NCBI RefSeq assembly: GCF_029227915.1
Contig: NC_079881.1
Span: 3,782,001-3,846,000, forward strand
DNA from: Hydractinia symbiolongicarpus
Taxonomy: Eukaryota; Cnidaria; Hydrozoa; Anthoathecata; Hydractiniidae
Length of the DNA stretch: 64,000 bases
Direction: 5' to 3'
Shown: positions 30,365 through 42,985 of the stretch, piece after piece
Layout of the letters: every line of letters starts with the position of its first letter
How positions within the stretch are numbered: the stretch's first letter is position 1
Position numbers and translations under genes: made by a program
Notes under the pieces: generated by a model
Database searches by the model: none
The model's input: the letters and a program-made list of their open reading frames with translations, nothing else
What the model was told of the DNA's origin: nothing

Positions 30365-33300
30365 TGAAAGAGTTAAACAATAAAAGTACGTTGTATGGGA
30401 CAGATCTGCATATTAATAAAGTTTCGAAAGCCCTTCATCAGTTTCAGACATGTAAATCTAGCAAAATATGTTGCATTAAAGCCCTAAATTTTAAAAACTT
30501 TTAAAAAAGGTTCATTGAAACAACCTGAATTTTAATAATAAAGGTAAAGACAAACAAACAAACAAAAAATGCAACAAATTTTGAGCAGTCCTACTTTGTA
30601 AAGTTGTTGAAAAGTCACCAAATTTTATGTAAAGATTACTTTAATAAGACATTTTAATTTTACCTATGTGTTAGAAACCTCTTTATTTCTGAAGCGTCAT
30701 TTGGAACTGGTAATGGAACAATTGGTACATTACCACAACGCCTATACACTTCATAAAATCTTCCATTTTCTTTAAATTCTGATAACAATTTTCTAGCCGA
30801 TGGTCGTGAAGAAGGGTTCATCTAGATTTTAGACATAATGGTGATAAATAAGCAGTATATCTCAGCAGGCATTTACTTCCACGTAAAAGCTTAAACCAAA
30901 AAAAAAATTTGGAAAAAATTTTCAGAAAACCATTTTTTATGTACAAAAATTGGATGTTTTTAGGCAAATATGCCATGGTAAATTTATGGTAAAACTAATA
31001 ATCATTTCTATTTGCAAAAAGCAACTGAAGTCAAAAAAATTGATTTATATCCTCCTGTATTCCAAACTATTAATGTCCTGATCTGTTGACAACAAAATTC
31101 CAATTCGTATTGTCCATTTTCTTAAATAATCATAAAAAAATCCAATTCTACATAAAAAGAAGAAAAATTGGAAAAAATAGTACAGAAGATAAGAAAATAA
31201 ATAAACACAAACGCATCTTACAGTTATATAAAGAGCTTACGTCTAAACACATTTGCACAAAACATGCAATCTGTTGATCTATCTTGTACAAACCAATGAT
31301 CTAAAATATAAAAATGTAAAAAACACTTGCTTCTTGATGCAAAAAATAGCATCAAGGGAATTGATTTATGGATTCAACTAGACACTGAACAAAGTACACA
31401 AAACACTGAACAAAGTAATTTTAGGGATTTTTTAAAGAATTCTTTCATAAAATCCTAAACAATGTTGTATTTTAGTACAAAAGAGCAGCTTTTAACTTAA
31501 AAGAGAAATGCAGGATTTGGTCAATAAATAGATACATAATTGATTTTGTTGTTATCTTCACTGACAACAAAACTCAACCACTAAGCACAAAAATAAATAA
31601 TTTTTCGTTAGTGAGGAAAAATTTATTCAAGAAAAATGTAAAAATATTTCAGGAAAAATTCTAAATGCATACCTAATTTTAAATTATGTTCAAACATGGT
31701 CCACAAAATAGCAAAGATTTGCAGAACTCATATAAGAGGAAACAACAAACAGAGCTGAAAGGACAACCTGAAATCTTGAAACATTATGTCATAATATTTG
31801 AGTCCTTGCATAATTGTAAATAAACATTGTAAAATAACTTTTTTTATGAAAGGTAAATCAGAGATTTGGTGGTACATAGCAGCATACATTATACAGAAAC
31901 TTATGCCTTTGTACTTACGATTTTTTCACGCCTCCGTCCAATTTCTTCCAAATAATTAGAGCATCGTCTAATAGCCATATCACCAAGAAACATCTCTGCA
32001 ATTGTCATACCAAGGGAAAATATATCTGCGACACAATTTACCGCAATGGGTTCTGCAACTACCTTAAAAAGATTAAAACAAAAAACAGCAATATAAAATA
32101 GTTTTGGAGAACAAGCAGTACTTCAAGAACAATTAAGAATTTTTTTTTATTTCTTAAATACATTAGAAATTTAAAGAACAATATTCATTTTTTACCTAAA
32201 TAATCTATAAAACAAACAATAACAAAAAGTTTTTTAATAAAACCATTTACAGTGGGGTCTTACTACACAGCATTTATACTTGAAGGTGGGATTTTTAAAC
32301 TGAACTTTAAAATAAAACGATTTAAGGTGATGGTATACCTTTTAAGCATGGTTTTTTAAATCGCAATTTTTTCAGCGATAGTTAATCAAAGTTTATACAT
32401 CACCAAAAAGCACTTTTAAACACCTATCAAATGGTATAAAAATACTTTGAAACTTTTTAACTTGTGAAAAGTACAGAGACATTTTTGAAACACACCCTGC
32501 CTTCAAAAAAGTGACTTCAATTACAAAACTACTTTGGTCCAAATCTCATTCGGTGTTCTTTAGAATCGTAATAGATGTATGTAAAAGATTTTTTAATTAT
32601 TTCACACAAAGTCCCCGTTTTTTTATTTATTTTACTTTTTCTAAAAATGCAATTTTTTAACTTAAACTTTCGTCTTTAAGATGTAATATCTAGAGAATTA
32701 TCTAGAGATTATATAGAGAGAAGAATTTTTTAAAAATAAAATAAAAAATTGCTTTTAGATAAACAAGTTGCCTTCAGCACAATAGCACTCTCCCTTGTAG
32801 ATCTTCTGTAGTTTTTTAAAAGAGAGTTCAAATGTAATATATGGTAATAGAAAAAAAAACATTACGAAAAAGTGTTTTAAAGATTTTTTAAAATATCACA
32901 CCTTTCAAGCATACTCATAATGATGGTTATACTTCACACTTCCGAGGTGATGAATATTCAGAAAGTTGTCCTTTTAAATTTTATTATTCCTAAAGACATG
33001 ACTGAGAATACCATAGAAATAGAACTTTCTATGTCGTTTAACATTTTTTCTCTGACTTGCAGAAACAGAACAGAATGGCATACATTTCTAGAACTGAAAG
33101 TGTTTTTTTCAGATAGTCATTCTTTTTGGAAAGGAAATAAAATTTATTTTTAAAAGTTATACCAAGAGGATGATAAAAACATTCACTCTTAACTCTTATT
33201 CAATTTAAGGTGTGAAAGACCGATCAGAAAAAAAAAAAGAAAAAAGTTTCACCATTCGAAAGATCGTCGTTTCTTTAGTATAAATGTCTAATGGAAAAAA

Positions 33301-36300
33301 ATAACGATTTCTTGATACAATAAAGGTATACCGTCACCTTTAAAAACCATCGAAATACTATACCATAATTTCATTAATTAATTAATATAATACCTCTGGT
33401 GCAGCGTAACCATAAGTACAAGATATCGGATCAGTTGAATTAACAAATTTAAACCCATCAAAATCAATTAACTTCACTTGTTGCATGTTGTTAACAAGCA
33501 CAATATTTTTAGCTGTGTTGTAAAAATGAAAAAAAATCAATTAGATTTGACAAGTTTAAAAATCACAGCAAAAAAATATTTACTACTTATATAAAAAACA
33601 TAAAGCTAGGTAATTCGTAAAAAAATGATGCACTATATTTACCTTTTATGTCACCATGAATAATTTCATTTTTGTGCAATGTTTTCAAAGCTACTAATAG
33701 TTGTCTGATAAAAATAAAAGCAATTTCTATTGTCAAGTAGGAGCCATGTAAGTTGTTGTAAGCCATGATGTAGTCAAACAATGTACAATCTGAAAAAAAG
33801 AAGGTTGTGAATATGTATATGTATCATGGACCCAGCATCAAAATGTTGCGTTAAGATAGAAGTAACTTTTTGACTCTTCGTCTTGTACTAACATAAAGTA
33901 CTGTGTTGATATATTATAGTGTTAAGTTGTAAGTGGTAAATAGACTGGTGGCTAATAATTAATATTGTTATTCCACAAGTATCTTTGTTTGGTGTAAATA
34001 TACAGGATGTAAAGCTGAACATATTTATCACAAAATGCTTGTTTACCAATACCATTATATTGTTATGCCAAGTTCATAATACATTCAGAAGTCTTCCTAG
34101 GCATATTCTCAGAGAAAAAGCATTATAATAAAAATATCACCTAACTGTTAGCCAAAATATAAAAATAAAAACATAATATAAATATAAAATAAATATAAAA
34201 ATGTTTGGGGGAACGAATTGTATTTGGCTACTTTCACTTTTTGATTGGTGAAGATAACAGACAAAGAAAATATTGCTGGCTAGGACGAAAGGTTCTTATA
34301 CCGCACTGAATAATATGGCTAGCTAGCTGCCTTCTCAGGATCCTCCCTCAAATCCAGGTTTGTAGCCAAAACAATCAGCTATAACATGTTGTATCATAAA
34401 CAGAACCAGCGAATAATATTAACAGGGTTACTATTTAAAATGGCGTATAAACATTATGCAGGTTTTAAATAAAAATTTCAAGTAAAATTTCTTTTTATTT
34501 ATGCTTCAAAAGTGTATTATGTTTGGTGAATTTTTTAATTTCCAGTTTATTCCAGTGTTCTAATTGTTCAGGCATTAGCTTGGCAATGTTTTTTTTGACA
34601 TTCACATGGGATGTAAGCAACCAAATGAATATAATTCACAACCATGTAGACTTTAATCCTGAAAACCATCATGACAAAATAGTGTTGTTGATATAAGACT
34701 TGGCAATTTTAAGTAGAATTTTTATCATCTCAACTATTACCACTTTGCAGACATTAAATTTTCAAATGGCATGACATTTTAGAAAAGAAATCATTTTCTC
34801 AACAACGATTCAAATATTATTTCTAAATTAAATACATAAATTTTTGTTTTACAGCAACACTTTAATCAAGTTTTTCTTTTTAAAATCAAAATATTCTTAA
34901 ACTGTGCTATTTGATCTTTTAAAAGAAAATTGAATACTGTATTTTTTATAAAAAATCTGATTGAGAAAATGTTTGTTTTGTTTTTATTATTTGCTTCTCA
35001 AGTATCTCTGTTCACATCTGTGGTAGTTTCATAATAACAACATGAAAACCATTGTGATTTTGACACTCATCCTAAATAGAATCTGGATATCTTAAAATAA
35101 AAAATTTCAAAATATTGTGGTTCTGGAGATCTACATTTAACAGGTTATAGTAGGCAGGATCAACAAATTCCTGAACTGTTGAACAATAAAAATCTAATGA
35201 AAACAACATAGGAACAGATTTTATTTTCATTTCGGTTTATCATCAGAAAAGTTAACCTAATACCATTATGTTAACACACTGGTAGATCAAAAATCCACAA
35301 AAAGGACTAAACCAATACACTCCTCCTTAAATAAATGAAGGTGTAAATAATGTATCACACGTTAGTAATTTACGAAACTGCATCTGTCATGGGGCAGCCT
35401 TGTATCCCTGTGACCCTTTTAAGACCACAAAGATAAAAAAATTTACATTCATATTCACCGTATTATAAACAATTTAAATTAAATTTGTTATAAATCGTTA
35501 GTTTTAAGTTATAAAAGTTTTTATACTTAAAAAATTACAGCATACCTCCTTTCTCCATAAACAGCATGCTAAAATTATTATTACTTGAGTCTTCCAGTAT
35601 TAACTGTGATGTGAGCAAGTGTGGGTGAGAGCCAAATATTGTTGCTATTTCTGTCTCTTTTTGACAGTTATACCTTGCCTAAATATTTAAATTCCAAATA
35701 AATAACAAATTCTTTTACCCACTTAAATAACTTAATAACTAAATAAATTAAACTGTGATGGAAAGAAAACATTTGTACCAATTTAACGGCAACAGCAGCT
35801 TCACCAAATTTCCCGAGCCACTGGTAATATACATCTCCATTAGTTCCCTTTCCAAGAGAACCTTGAAAGAAAATATGGTAGTCAGTACAAATGTTCACTT
35901 GCTCTTTCAAGTCAAACCAACACGAATCCTTTATTCAATGGAAAGAAAGAAACCACAAGATAATAACTCAATTGCACATTGTAGATATTGTATCAAACCT
36001 TTTATGGACATTAAATGGATTCATAGAAGAAAGGATTACTTTAATCTATACAATGCTCAATTCATCCTATTAAAATAATATTACTGGTGATGACATACTG
36101 AAAATCTGACAATGCCACAACACTCAGAACGTGTCCATTCAGAGTTTTCAGAATATATGTCTCTAGATAAAAAAAAAAACATTTTTAAAAATATAACACA
36201 GCCATCAGATTTAAGACAATAGTGCAAATGGCATTGTATGTGTTAACTATACCAAATGCATTGATATTAACAATAATATTGTTTTAAGCATGGCACATTG

Positions 36301-39300
36301 AACATATAAAAGTTGACAGTACAAAGGTAAAAATAATCTTATTACTCTATAACAGTGCGTGCTTTCATTTTTTTAAGGTTGTGCAATTTTGCCAAAGAGT
36401 GTAAGATCTTTCAAATAACACAATTTGCAACGAGCCCCATGGCCTGGTAACAAAGCTTATTGCAAAAAAATCATACCATTCAAATCTACTTAAGTACTGA
36501 AGTTCTGATTTTTAAGGTCTAGGTCCAAAATTATTTTAAAGAGTTGATTCCCGTGCTTCTTTAAATGAAAGGCCATATAATATAAAAAGATTGTATCCTT
36601 ATCGCATGTAATTACCGAATTTCTTGGCAGTATAAGGTATTACAGTGTTCCTGCTCACACCCAAAGGCGTGTAATAGCAAAGCGCTCAGAACAACCTTTG
36701 TAGAAGGACTCCTCACATTTCTCCTAAAATTTTCCAAGTGCATTTCAATCAATTGGTTTAACTAAAAAAAAATATAAACCAAAAGTATTACTCATAATAA
36801 CAAAACATGACACTCAAAACACTGCAAGGTATATCCAGTTGTCAAATTAATAGTAGGACATACTTTGTTAGACCACCACTAAAAAGTAATGGACATATTT
36901 GGCCTACCTCATTTTTCCCACACACAAAATAAAAATATTGCTTTTTAGAGTATGGAAAAATTCACAGATTTTACTGGTGAGAGAAATCATCATCATCATC
37001 ATTTTCTGCTTAACGACCATTTTCCATGCTAGCATGGAGTGGACAGGGTATAATAATCCCATCTGATCTAGACTGTATTAGATCTAAACTCAACTTCCTA
37101 CGTATCAAGCCTGTCCTTATAACCTCCTGCCAAGTCTTTCTCGGTCTGCCTCTGGGCTTTGCCCCAGGAACTATCAAGTCTCTACACTTTCTTTACTATT
37201 TTTAGCTCACAGACAGACAATGAGTATTATAATACAAACTAGTCGTAAGCCTGTGCAAATCCATGGGAATATGCCTGTTGCAGCAAAGTATATCTCATTT
37301 GTTATTTTTAGCTTTAAGATTTCATGCGTCGTTAGCAAAACCCGGTTTTGACGAACAGACAGACAATGGCTATTATAGAGATATGACATGTTTGGCTAGA
37401 ATGTTTTTTTTGGAAATACACCTTCAATACAAACCAAATGCCGTGTTTTGTTACTTGTTTAAAGTGCTAATATTGATTATAGTGCTAAGTATCTGAAGTT
37501 AAATATTGCTGTATTTTGTTAAAACACCTTTGAAAAACTTTCACACAAGGCTCAAAAGTCAACTTATTTCATTAAAAAACCATCAAAAAGCTTTAGGTAA
37601 AAAAAACTACACTAATAAATTCTGCCAGCCATCATTGTGCAATAAAGGTTTTTCTATGAGGCTAGAAAAAATGTATAACGTATAATGTAGCACTTAAATA
37701 CTACAGCTACAAGACTACAAATAAAAAAACACAATATTAGCTTTATCATAGATGTGTAATGGAACAATTAAATCGGTATAATATTATAGAATATGATAAA
37801 AAACAGAAGTGTCCTAAATAACAACACAAGCAATTTAAAATAATTATTTGCTTCACTTAAATCTGAAAAAACAAAACCTTACCTTTGGAGTGTCACAGGG
37901 AGGATTACACTGTAACAAACAGGTGGAAGCGTGATTCAAATGATTCTATAAAAGTGAAGATTTGTTTATTGCACTTGGAGGAGTTAAATAAAAGAAAATA
38001 TAAAATAATAAAAGAATAATAATAGGTAATGATATTACGAAATTGACTAAATTTTGGTCTCAGGTGGTCCCTAGTTACCTATGCGGGAGATGATGTTATT
38101 TGGCTTTAAAGTTATAAGTGCATTATATTGGTTTGTTAATTTAAATTAAACTACTTTAATGTTATTGACATTGTAACGTTTAATTTGCTGATTAGTATTT
38201 GAGACATGCATTTTTTCTAAGAAAAATTTTTTTTGCCTCTAAACCTATCCTGGATGACGTTGTTAAACTACAGTATTATAAGGGAGTACAACAACATTGG
38301 TTGGTATATACAAGTAATTTTCTAGAACTATAGGCAAGAAAGATCAGGATGCTGCATTTTATGAAGCTGCCTTTTTCAATTTTTTCAATTTTATTAAAAA
38401 AGAAAAAAATGATTAAAATATCATGGCGTTTTGAACTGATTCTCATCAAAGGTAAATTACGTCATTCTTAATAAACAATTCGCTGTTTTTTAAATGGCAG
38501 TAATTGATTCAACATGAAATATTCACAGATCTGGCTTCATTTTAAATGCTAACTTTTGATAAAAAATATTTTAGGGTGCCTATATGGGTACTGTGTGCAG
38601 ATGCCTTCACATACATTTTAAAAAAGGCGTGGTTATACAAATACACTAAAGAATAATGTCAAAAAAATTAAGTACCATAAAACCTGGTGGCACCAGTATA
38701 TCTTTAGCAATCGCATTTTCTATCACTTTGTAAGTTTCTGTAATTCCTCTCTAAAAAAGAACAGTATAATACAGTACTGCTTGAATGCAACATGTAAGTA
38801 GGTTATAAAACTGTGCGTAACAACCTCATGTTTATACAAAGAACCTATGCATATCTTTTTTTTGCATATGAACCTATTTGCCTGTGAACCATTACAATAA
38901 TACATAATGAAGCCTTTTGTTGTCTGTAACATGCAAGCTATAGTTTAAAAGCACTAACAATCGTGAAAGCTATTCACATTTATATATGTATATTTATAAT
39001 TTTTTAAAGGAACAGACTTCATTTAACACCAACTACCTTTCATACTTCTTTATTACGATTAAAATAAGTAATTTTGACTGCTGTATTATTTAACAAAATA
39101 CAGCAATTTTTAAGTTTGACAGAACGTTTCCTCATCATTTAACCTTCATAGGGTTGTTTTCTTGTTATTCTAGAGCTACATACAGTGATTTTAAAGCTAC
39201 GATGGGGTCTTTTATCAATATTTTATACTGGAATAAGAAAATTTTTAATGGGTCATTTTCCCAATTTTTCAGAACAAAATGTAAAGATTTAAAAGCTTTG

Positions 39301-42072
39301 TTAGATGTGTTTCTTTTTATTTAAATACAACTATTCATGTGTGAAACAGGCAAAACTTAGCCTTGTTATACATTTTATATTATTTTTTTGTTAGACTAAG
39401 ACGCTATAATTAATATAATAATAATAGGTTTTCGAAAGTTTACATAAGCTCAATAAAGTTTGTGTCTGAGACATAAACTCTATCGTTTTCACATACAAAA
39501 ATAACTCAAGTACTTAACAATAGGTTAACAATGAAAACAAAAGATCTCACACCATCAACAGCTCGTGCAAAGTTATTAACTATCATGTAAGCGGTACTAT
39601 AATTAAGATTTCGGATGGATCAGAAATCTTATTTAAACAAGCGGTCGTTTCCTTCTTCTTCTTCTTCTTCTCCTTCTCCTTCATTTTAACCAATTGCCGT
39701 AACGTCACGGTGTTAAGGTCCGACCTGACCCTGCGACCTGGCGCTACGCCTGCTGTGTGCGTATTTTGATATTCGTGATGGATAAAAAGTAAAGACTGAG
39801 TTATGAATTTAATCACAAATATTGTTACAGACTGTTACTTTAATATTAATTGATGAGCTATGCTAGATACTTCTTCAAATTTTCGTTTCCAGTTATGTTT
39901 TTAACGAGCTCTAGGGGTTAAGGTACGAGTTGTTTCTTTCGAGGGACCGAGTTCAAGGACGCCATATTTGTTATACTCGCCTTCTTTACCAAGCTGTGAA
40001 TCAAAATTTATTTGAAGGAAGAGGAATATTTGGTTTGGTCAGTATAATTATTCAACTGCCTAAATTTCAGTTCTATCAACGTTTAAGATATTCTCTTCAT
40101 TGTGTCTATGTTTTATGGCTATATGGATATGTGTCATTGTTCCTGTACTAATCCCTCAGCCCAGAGTATGTTTGAACTTTTAGCGGGAATGTTCTCTGAA
40201 AAATAAAAAAGGTTGGCCAAATGTTTTTGCTATAACAGGGGAGCAATGAGTTGTAAATTATGTTTTTATTTCAGCTAAAGTTGTGAAAAGTTATTTTTTT
40301 TAAAAAATATATTACACTGGAAATCACTACACCACAAGCAATGATATTTAATAAATGGATATGCTAAAATGTCTTCATTTCTTTCTTATGAGTGTTAAGT
40401 GTAGTGTACTGTACTGACATTTGTACTACATGAAACATTTTGCAAGTTCCAGACAATACCACAGGAGAACACCTATTTATTTCAAATAACGGAACAACAT
40501 AGTAGAAGTTCTGTACAAAACAGCCTACTGGCAACCTTAGGTATAGGGAATAAAATTACACACGAACAAGAATCGGAAATCTTACTTTTTAAATTGTTTT
40601 TAAATTGTTTTTAAGGCGTGAGTATACGAAAAAAATGTTGTTTTTTTTTAAAAAAATTTTTTTCAGTGATTAGATAAAAAAAGATCTGCACTTTAAAATG
40701 GTGTAAAAATATTTTTAAAAAAATGTATTTAGGATAGATTATTATCCCCGAAAAAATTTTTTTTCATAAATCACTTTTTTGTTATGCGATAAAGATCAAA
40801 TATTTGTTCACACGTAATCATCTTGGGTATTAATTTTTACTACTCAATTATGTTCAAGGTTAAAAATGATAGTCGACTCAAAGAGGAAAATGATTTTCGT
40901 ATGTAGTTAAAAGATTCTTTTGAAGTTTTTCTCCTATTTCCCATAAGAATATTTTCTTTTTCTTTTTTGTCTTCCGAAGTTGAATATAATTTACTGTGAA
41001 AAACATGGCAAAACCAGTTTATAAGTTAACAGCGAATAAAAATGTCCTTTCGTCATAAAGCTTTTATATCATCAAAAAAAAGAAGAAAATCCAAAACAAA
41101 AATATTTGACTTGCCAGCTAAAAGAAGATTAAAGCAAAATGTTTCTACCACCGATCGCCAAGCTAGCACTAGTCGAAAAGATTTTTGTTTCTAAAGTTTG
41201 TTTTTGTTTTACCCATACTCAACTGTGTATAATTGCGAATGTGAGCGAACATGTGCAGCATAAACAGAAGATGTAAAAAAACCTGTTAACAAAATGGTCG
41301 TTACCATAGTGATCAATTATTATGCAGAAGTATAAGATTTCTCTGAGAAACTTAAAAGCTCTTTTTCACAGTGTTAAATTTTTAAGGGGTATCACTTACG
41401 TTTTAAATCTCTTTTACAAAACTATAAAGAATGTGGGGTGGAGAGCACACTTAGCGTGGAGAGGAATGTTTGATCTAAAAAAGCTTTTTTTTTTATTTCT
41501 TGAGAATGAGTAGAACACGTGTTATGATGAGTTTTCTGACAATTAGAGGTTAAAAATTGTGGAAAAAATTTTAATACTAAATAACTCCAAAAGTAAAAAA
41601 CAATAAGAAAAAATTAAAAAAGCGTTTTTAGATCAATGTCTTGTGATCACAAAAAAGCAAATAGCAAACTTGAGAAATTAGTAGTTTTGTAAAAGAGATC
41701 GCATTTGTAGGAGAGGGGTCATTTTTTTTTTGTGTCTATTAAACCTTCAAATTTTATTTTTTCTTAATAATTTTTATAGCATTATATAGGTAATCATATA
41801 GGCTTTCTAAAAATATATACATTAATATATCAAAATAAAGTTTTGGTGAAATAAAAGCATTTTAAAATATCACACCTTTTTTGTATACTCATGCCTTAAA
41901 TTGTCGAAACTTCTGCCCTAAACTATCAAAACTATCATGTTTTTGGTTTAACCAGTATAATAGGAATCAAAACATTTTGGAGTAGTTTCTTCCTTTAAAA
42001 AAAACAACAAAGAAAAATCAAAGTAAAAAAACTCACCCTTTCCTCCGAAAAATTTTCTACTGCATCAGCCAT
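30021..42072 (-). CDS. Uncharacterised protein kinase with Cys/His-rich N-terminal region
   Basis: Exons: 42037-42072, 38676-38750, 37883-37945, 36616-36761, 36085-36162, 35779-35861, 35546-35678, 33643-33789, 33394-33512, 31919-32062, 31241-31300, 30664-30821, 30021-30129; about 450 aa. Kinase landmarks in order are the glycine loop SLGKGTNGDVY, VAVKL (Lys), an ETEIATIFGSHPHLL helix, catalytic loop IIHGDIKAKNIVL, LIDFDG, GYAAPE, VADIFSLGMTIAEMF and PSSRPSARKLL. So HRD reads HGD and DFG reads DFD, while the catalytic Lys, Asp and Asn are kept. The N-terminus has NHASTCLLQCNPPC and LLLHAFGCEQEHCNTLYC, a Cys/His array recalling TAZ-type fingers. The 36616-36761 to 36085-36162 joint is out of phase as I read it, so a small exon is probably missed there. 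The family is not recognised. Introns hold several transposons. Confidence 0.75.
30301..30362. repeat. (TGGC)n microsatellite
   Basis: About 15 perfect TGGC units in the last intron of the kinase gene. Confidence 0.97.
32326..33339. mobile_element. 1.0-kb TTAA-flanked MITE in kinase intron
   Basis: Left end GGTGATGGTATACCTTTT preceded by TTAA; right end AAAGGTATACCGTCACC followed by TTTAAA. The inverted ends and the TTAA context suggest a piggyBac- or Kolobok-like non-autonomous element. No coding frame of note. Internally, 32885-32915 resembles the right end region of the 40615-41895 element. Confidence 0.65.
36985..37200. repeat. (ATC)n plus CCATGCTAGCATGG interspersed repeat
   Basis: A short ATC array is followed by CTTAACGACCATTTTCCATGC and TAGCATGGAGTGGACAGGG; CCATGCTAGCATGG is a perfect 14-bp palindrome. 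The rest reads like the interspersed repeat with this signature that I recall from several invertebrate genomes. That recollection needs a database check. Confidence 0.5.
37239..37385 (-). mobile_element. Short Helitron-like element
   Basis: On the minus strand it runs from about TCTCTATAATAGCCATTGTC through GTCTGTC to a hairpin-like CCCATGGATTTGCACAGG and ends CTTACGACTAG followed by T. The CTAG-T end and its likeness to the 25815-26207 element support a Helitron-type assignment. A second truncated start (CAGACAGACAATGAGTATTATAAT on the plus strand, 37210-37234) abuts it. Confidence 0.5.
39651..39682. repeat. (CTT)n microsatellite
   Basis: Short run of CTT with CTC interruptions in a kinase intron. 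Confidence 0.9.
40615..41895. mobile_element. 1.28-kb TTAA-flanked DNA transposon, non-coding, in kinase intron
   Basis: TTAA|GGCGTGAGTATAC at the left and GTATACTCATGCC|TTAA at the right give a 13-bp inverted repeat with one mismatch and a clean TTAA duplication (40611-40614 and 41896-41899). TTAA is the target of piggyBac and Kolobok elements. The interior is AT-rich, without a transposase. Confidence 0.75.
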
Positions 42073-42474
42073 GTCCCCTGGAAATGGTGTCAATCATATC
42101 AAAATCATGCGATGCATGCGAATGAGATAAATATAGTGTTAGACCTAAAAAACAGAAAAGTATATAAATACAACAAAAAAACTTTTGGTATTGTATTAAA
42201 ACAACTGTACCACTTTAAAATCTTGTTTTTACAAAAAATTGTTCTGTATCTATAAATTTAAACTACCATGCTTATTAAATATTTTTTTGTTTGTTGTGAC
42301 CTACGCCCCAACAATCAACCCTAAACAAAAATGGTAGGAGTTGGTATGTTACTTTACTGAAACTAACTGATGGCAGCCCTTCGTGAAGAATGGTTGTCTT
42401 TTCAAAATTTTAGTTGAGAATTAAAAAAAGACCAGAGCACACACCTTGAATTATTGTCCTTAAAATACCCTTAC

Positions 42475-42625
42475 TGCTTTTTCTGGTGTATAACCCGTGG
42501 ATTATACTGTTGGTGCGGGTTATGTGGTATGGGTTATATGATAAGTTTTATTTTTTCTGTCATTTATGGTGAAATTTAAAGTTTTTACATTCAAGGAAGA
42601 AAATATTAACCCACAGGATAAAACG
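42475..42625 (+). mobile_element. Truncated copy of the 15168-16539 element
   Basis: Shares TTCTGGTRTATAACCCG, TTGGTGCGGGTTATGTGGT and a following ATGATAAGTTTT...TTTATKGTGAAA...ACATTCAAKGAAGAAAA order with 15175-15325. Only the left part is present; no right end is seen. Confidence 0.75.
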
Positions 42626-42639
42626 TTTTAAAATAAAAT

Positions 42640-42985
42640 GTTTTTTTAGATCACCTTTTAAAAATTTAAGAACGAAAAGCAGCGATAGAAATGTTTTTTT
42701 AGATCGCATTTTATAAATTTAAGAACGAAAAGCGGCGATAGAAATTTTTTTTTAGATCGCATTTTAAAAGTTTAAAAACGAAAAGCGGCGATAAAAAGGT
42801 TTTTTAGATCACCTTTTAAAAATTTAAGAACGAAAAGCGGCGATAGAAATGTTTTTTTAGATCGCATTTTAAAAGTTTAAAAACGAAAAACGGTGATAGA
42901 AATGTTTTATTAGATCGCATTTTAAAAGTTTAAAAACGAAAAACCGCTAGAGAAAAGCTTTTTTCGATTGTGTTTTAAAAATTTT
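42640..42985. repeat. Minisatellite, about 53-bp unit, 6-7 copies
   Basis: Repeats of TTTTTTAGATCGCATTTTAA, AAGTTTAAAAACGAAAAGCG and GCGATAGAAATG with scattered substitutions. Two variants (GATCACC and GATCGCA) are mixed. Confidence 0.9.

Noticed and set aside
32920-33153. 77-aa plus-strand ORF
   Set aside because: Lies inside a TTAA-flanked MITE and shows no domain.
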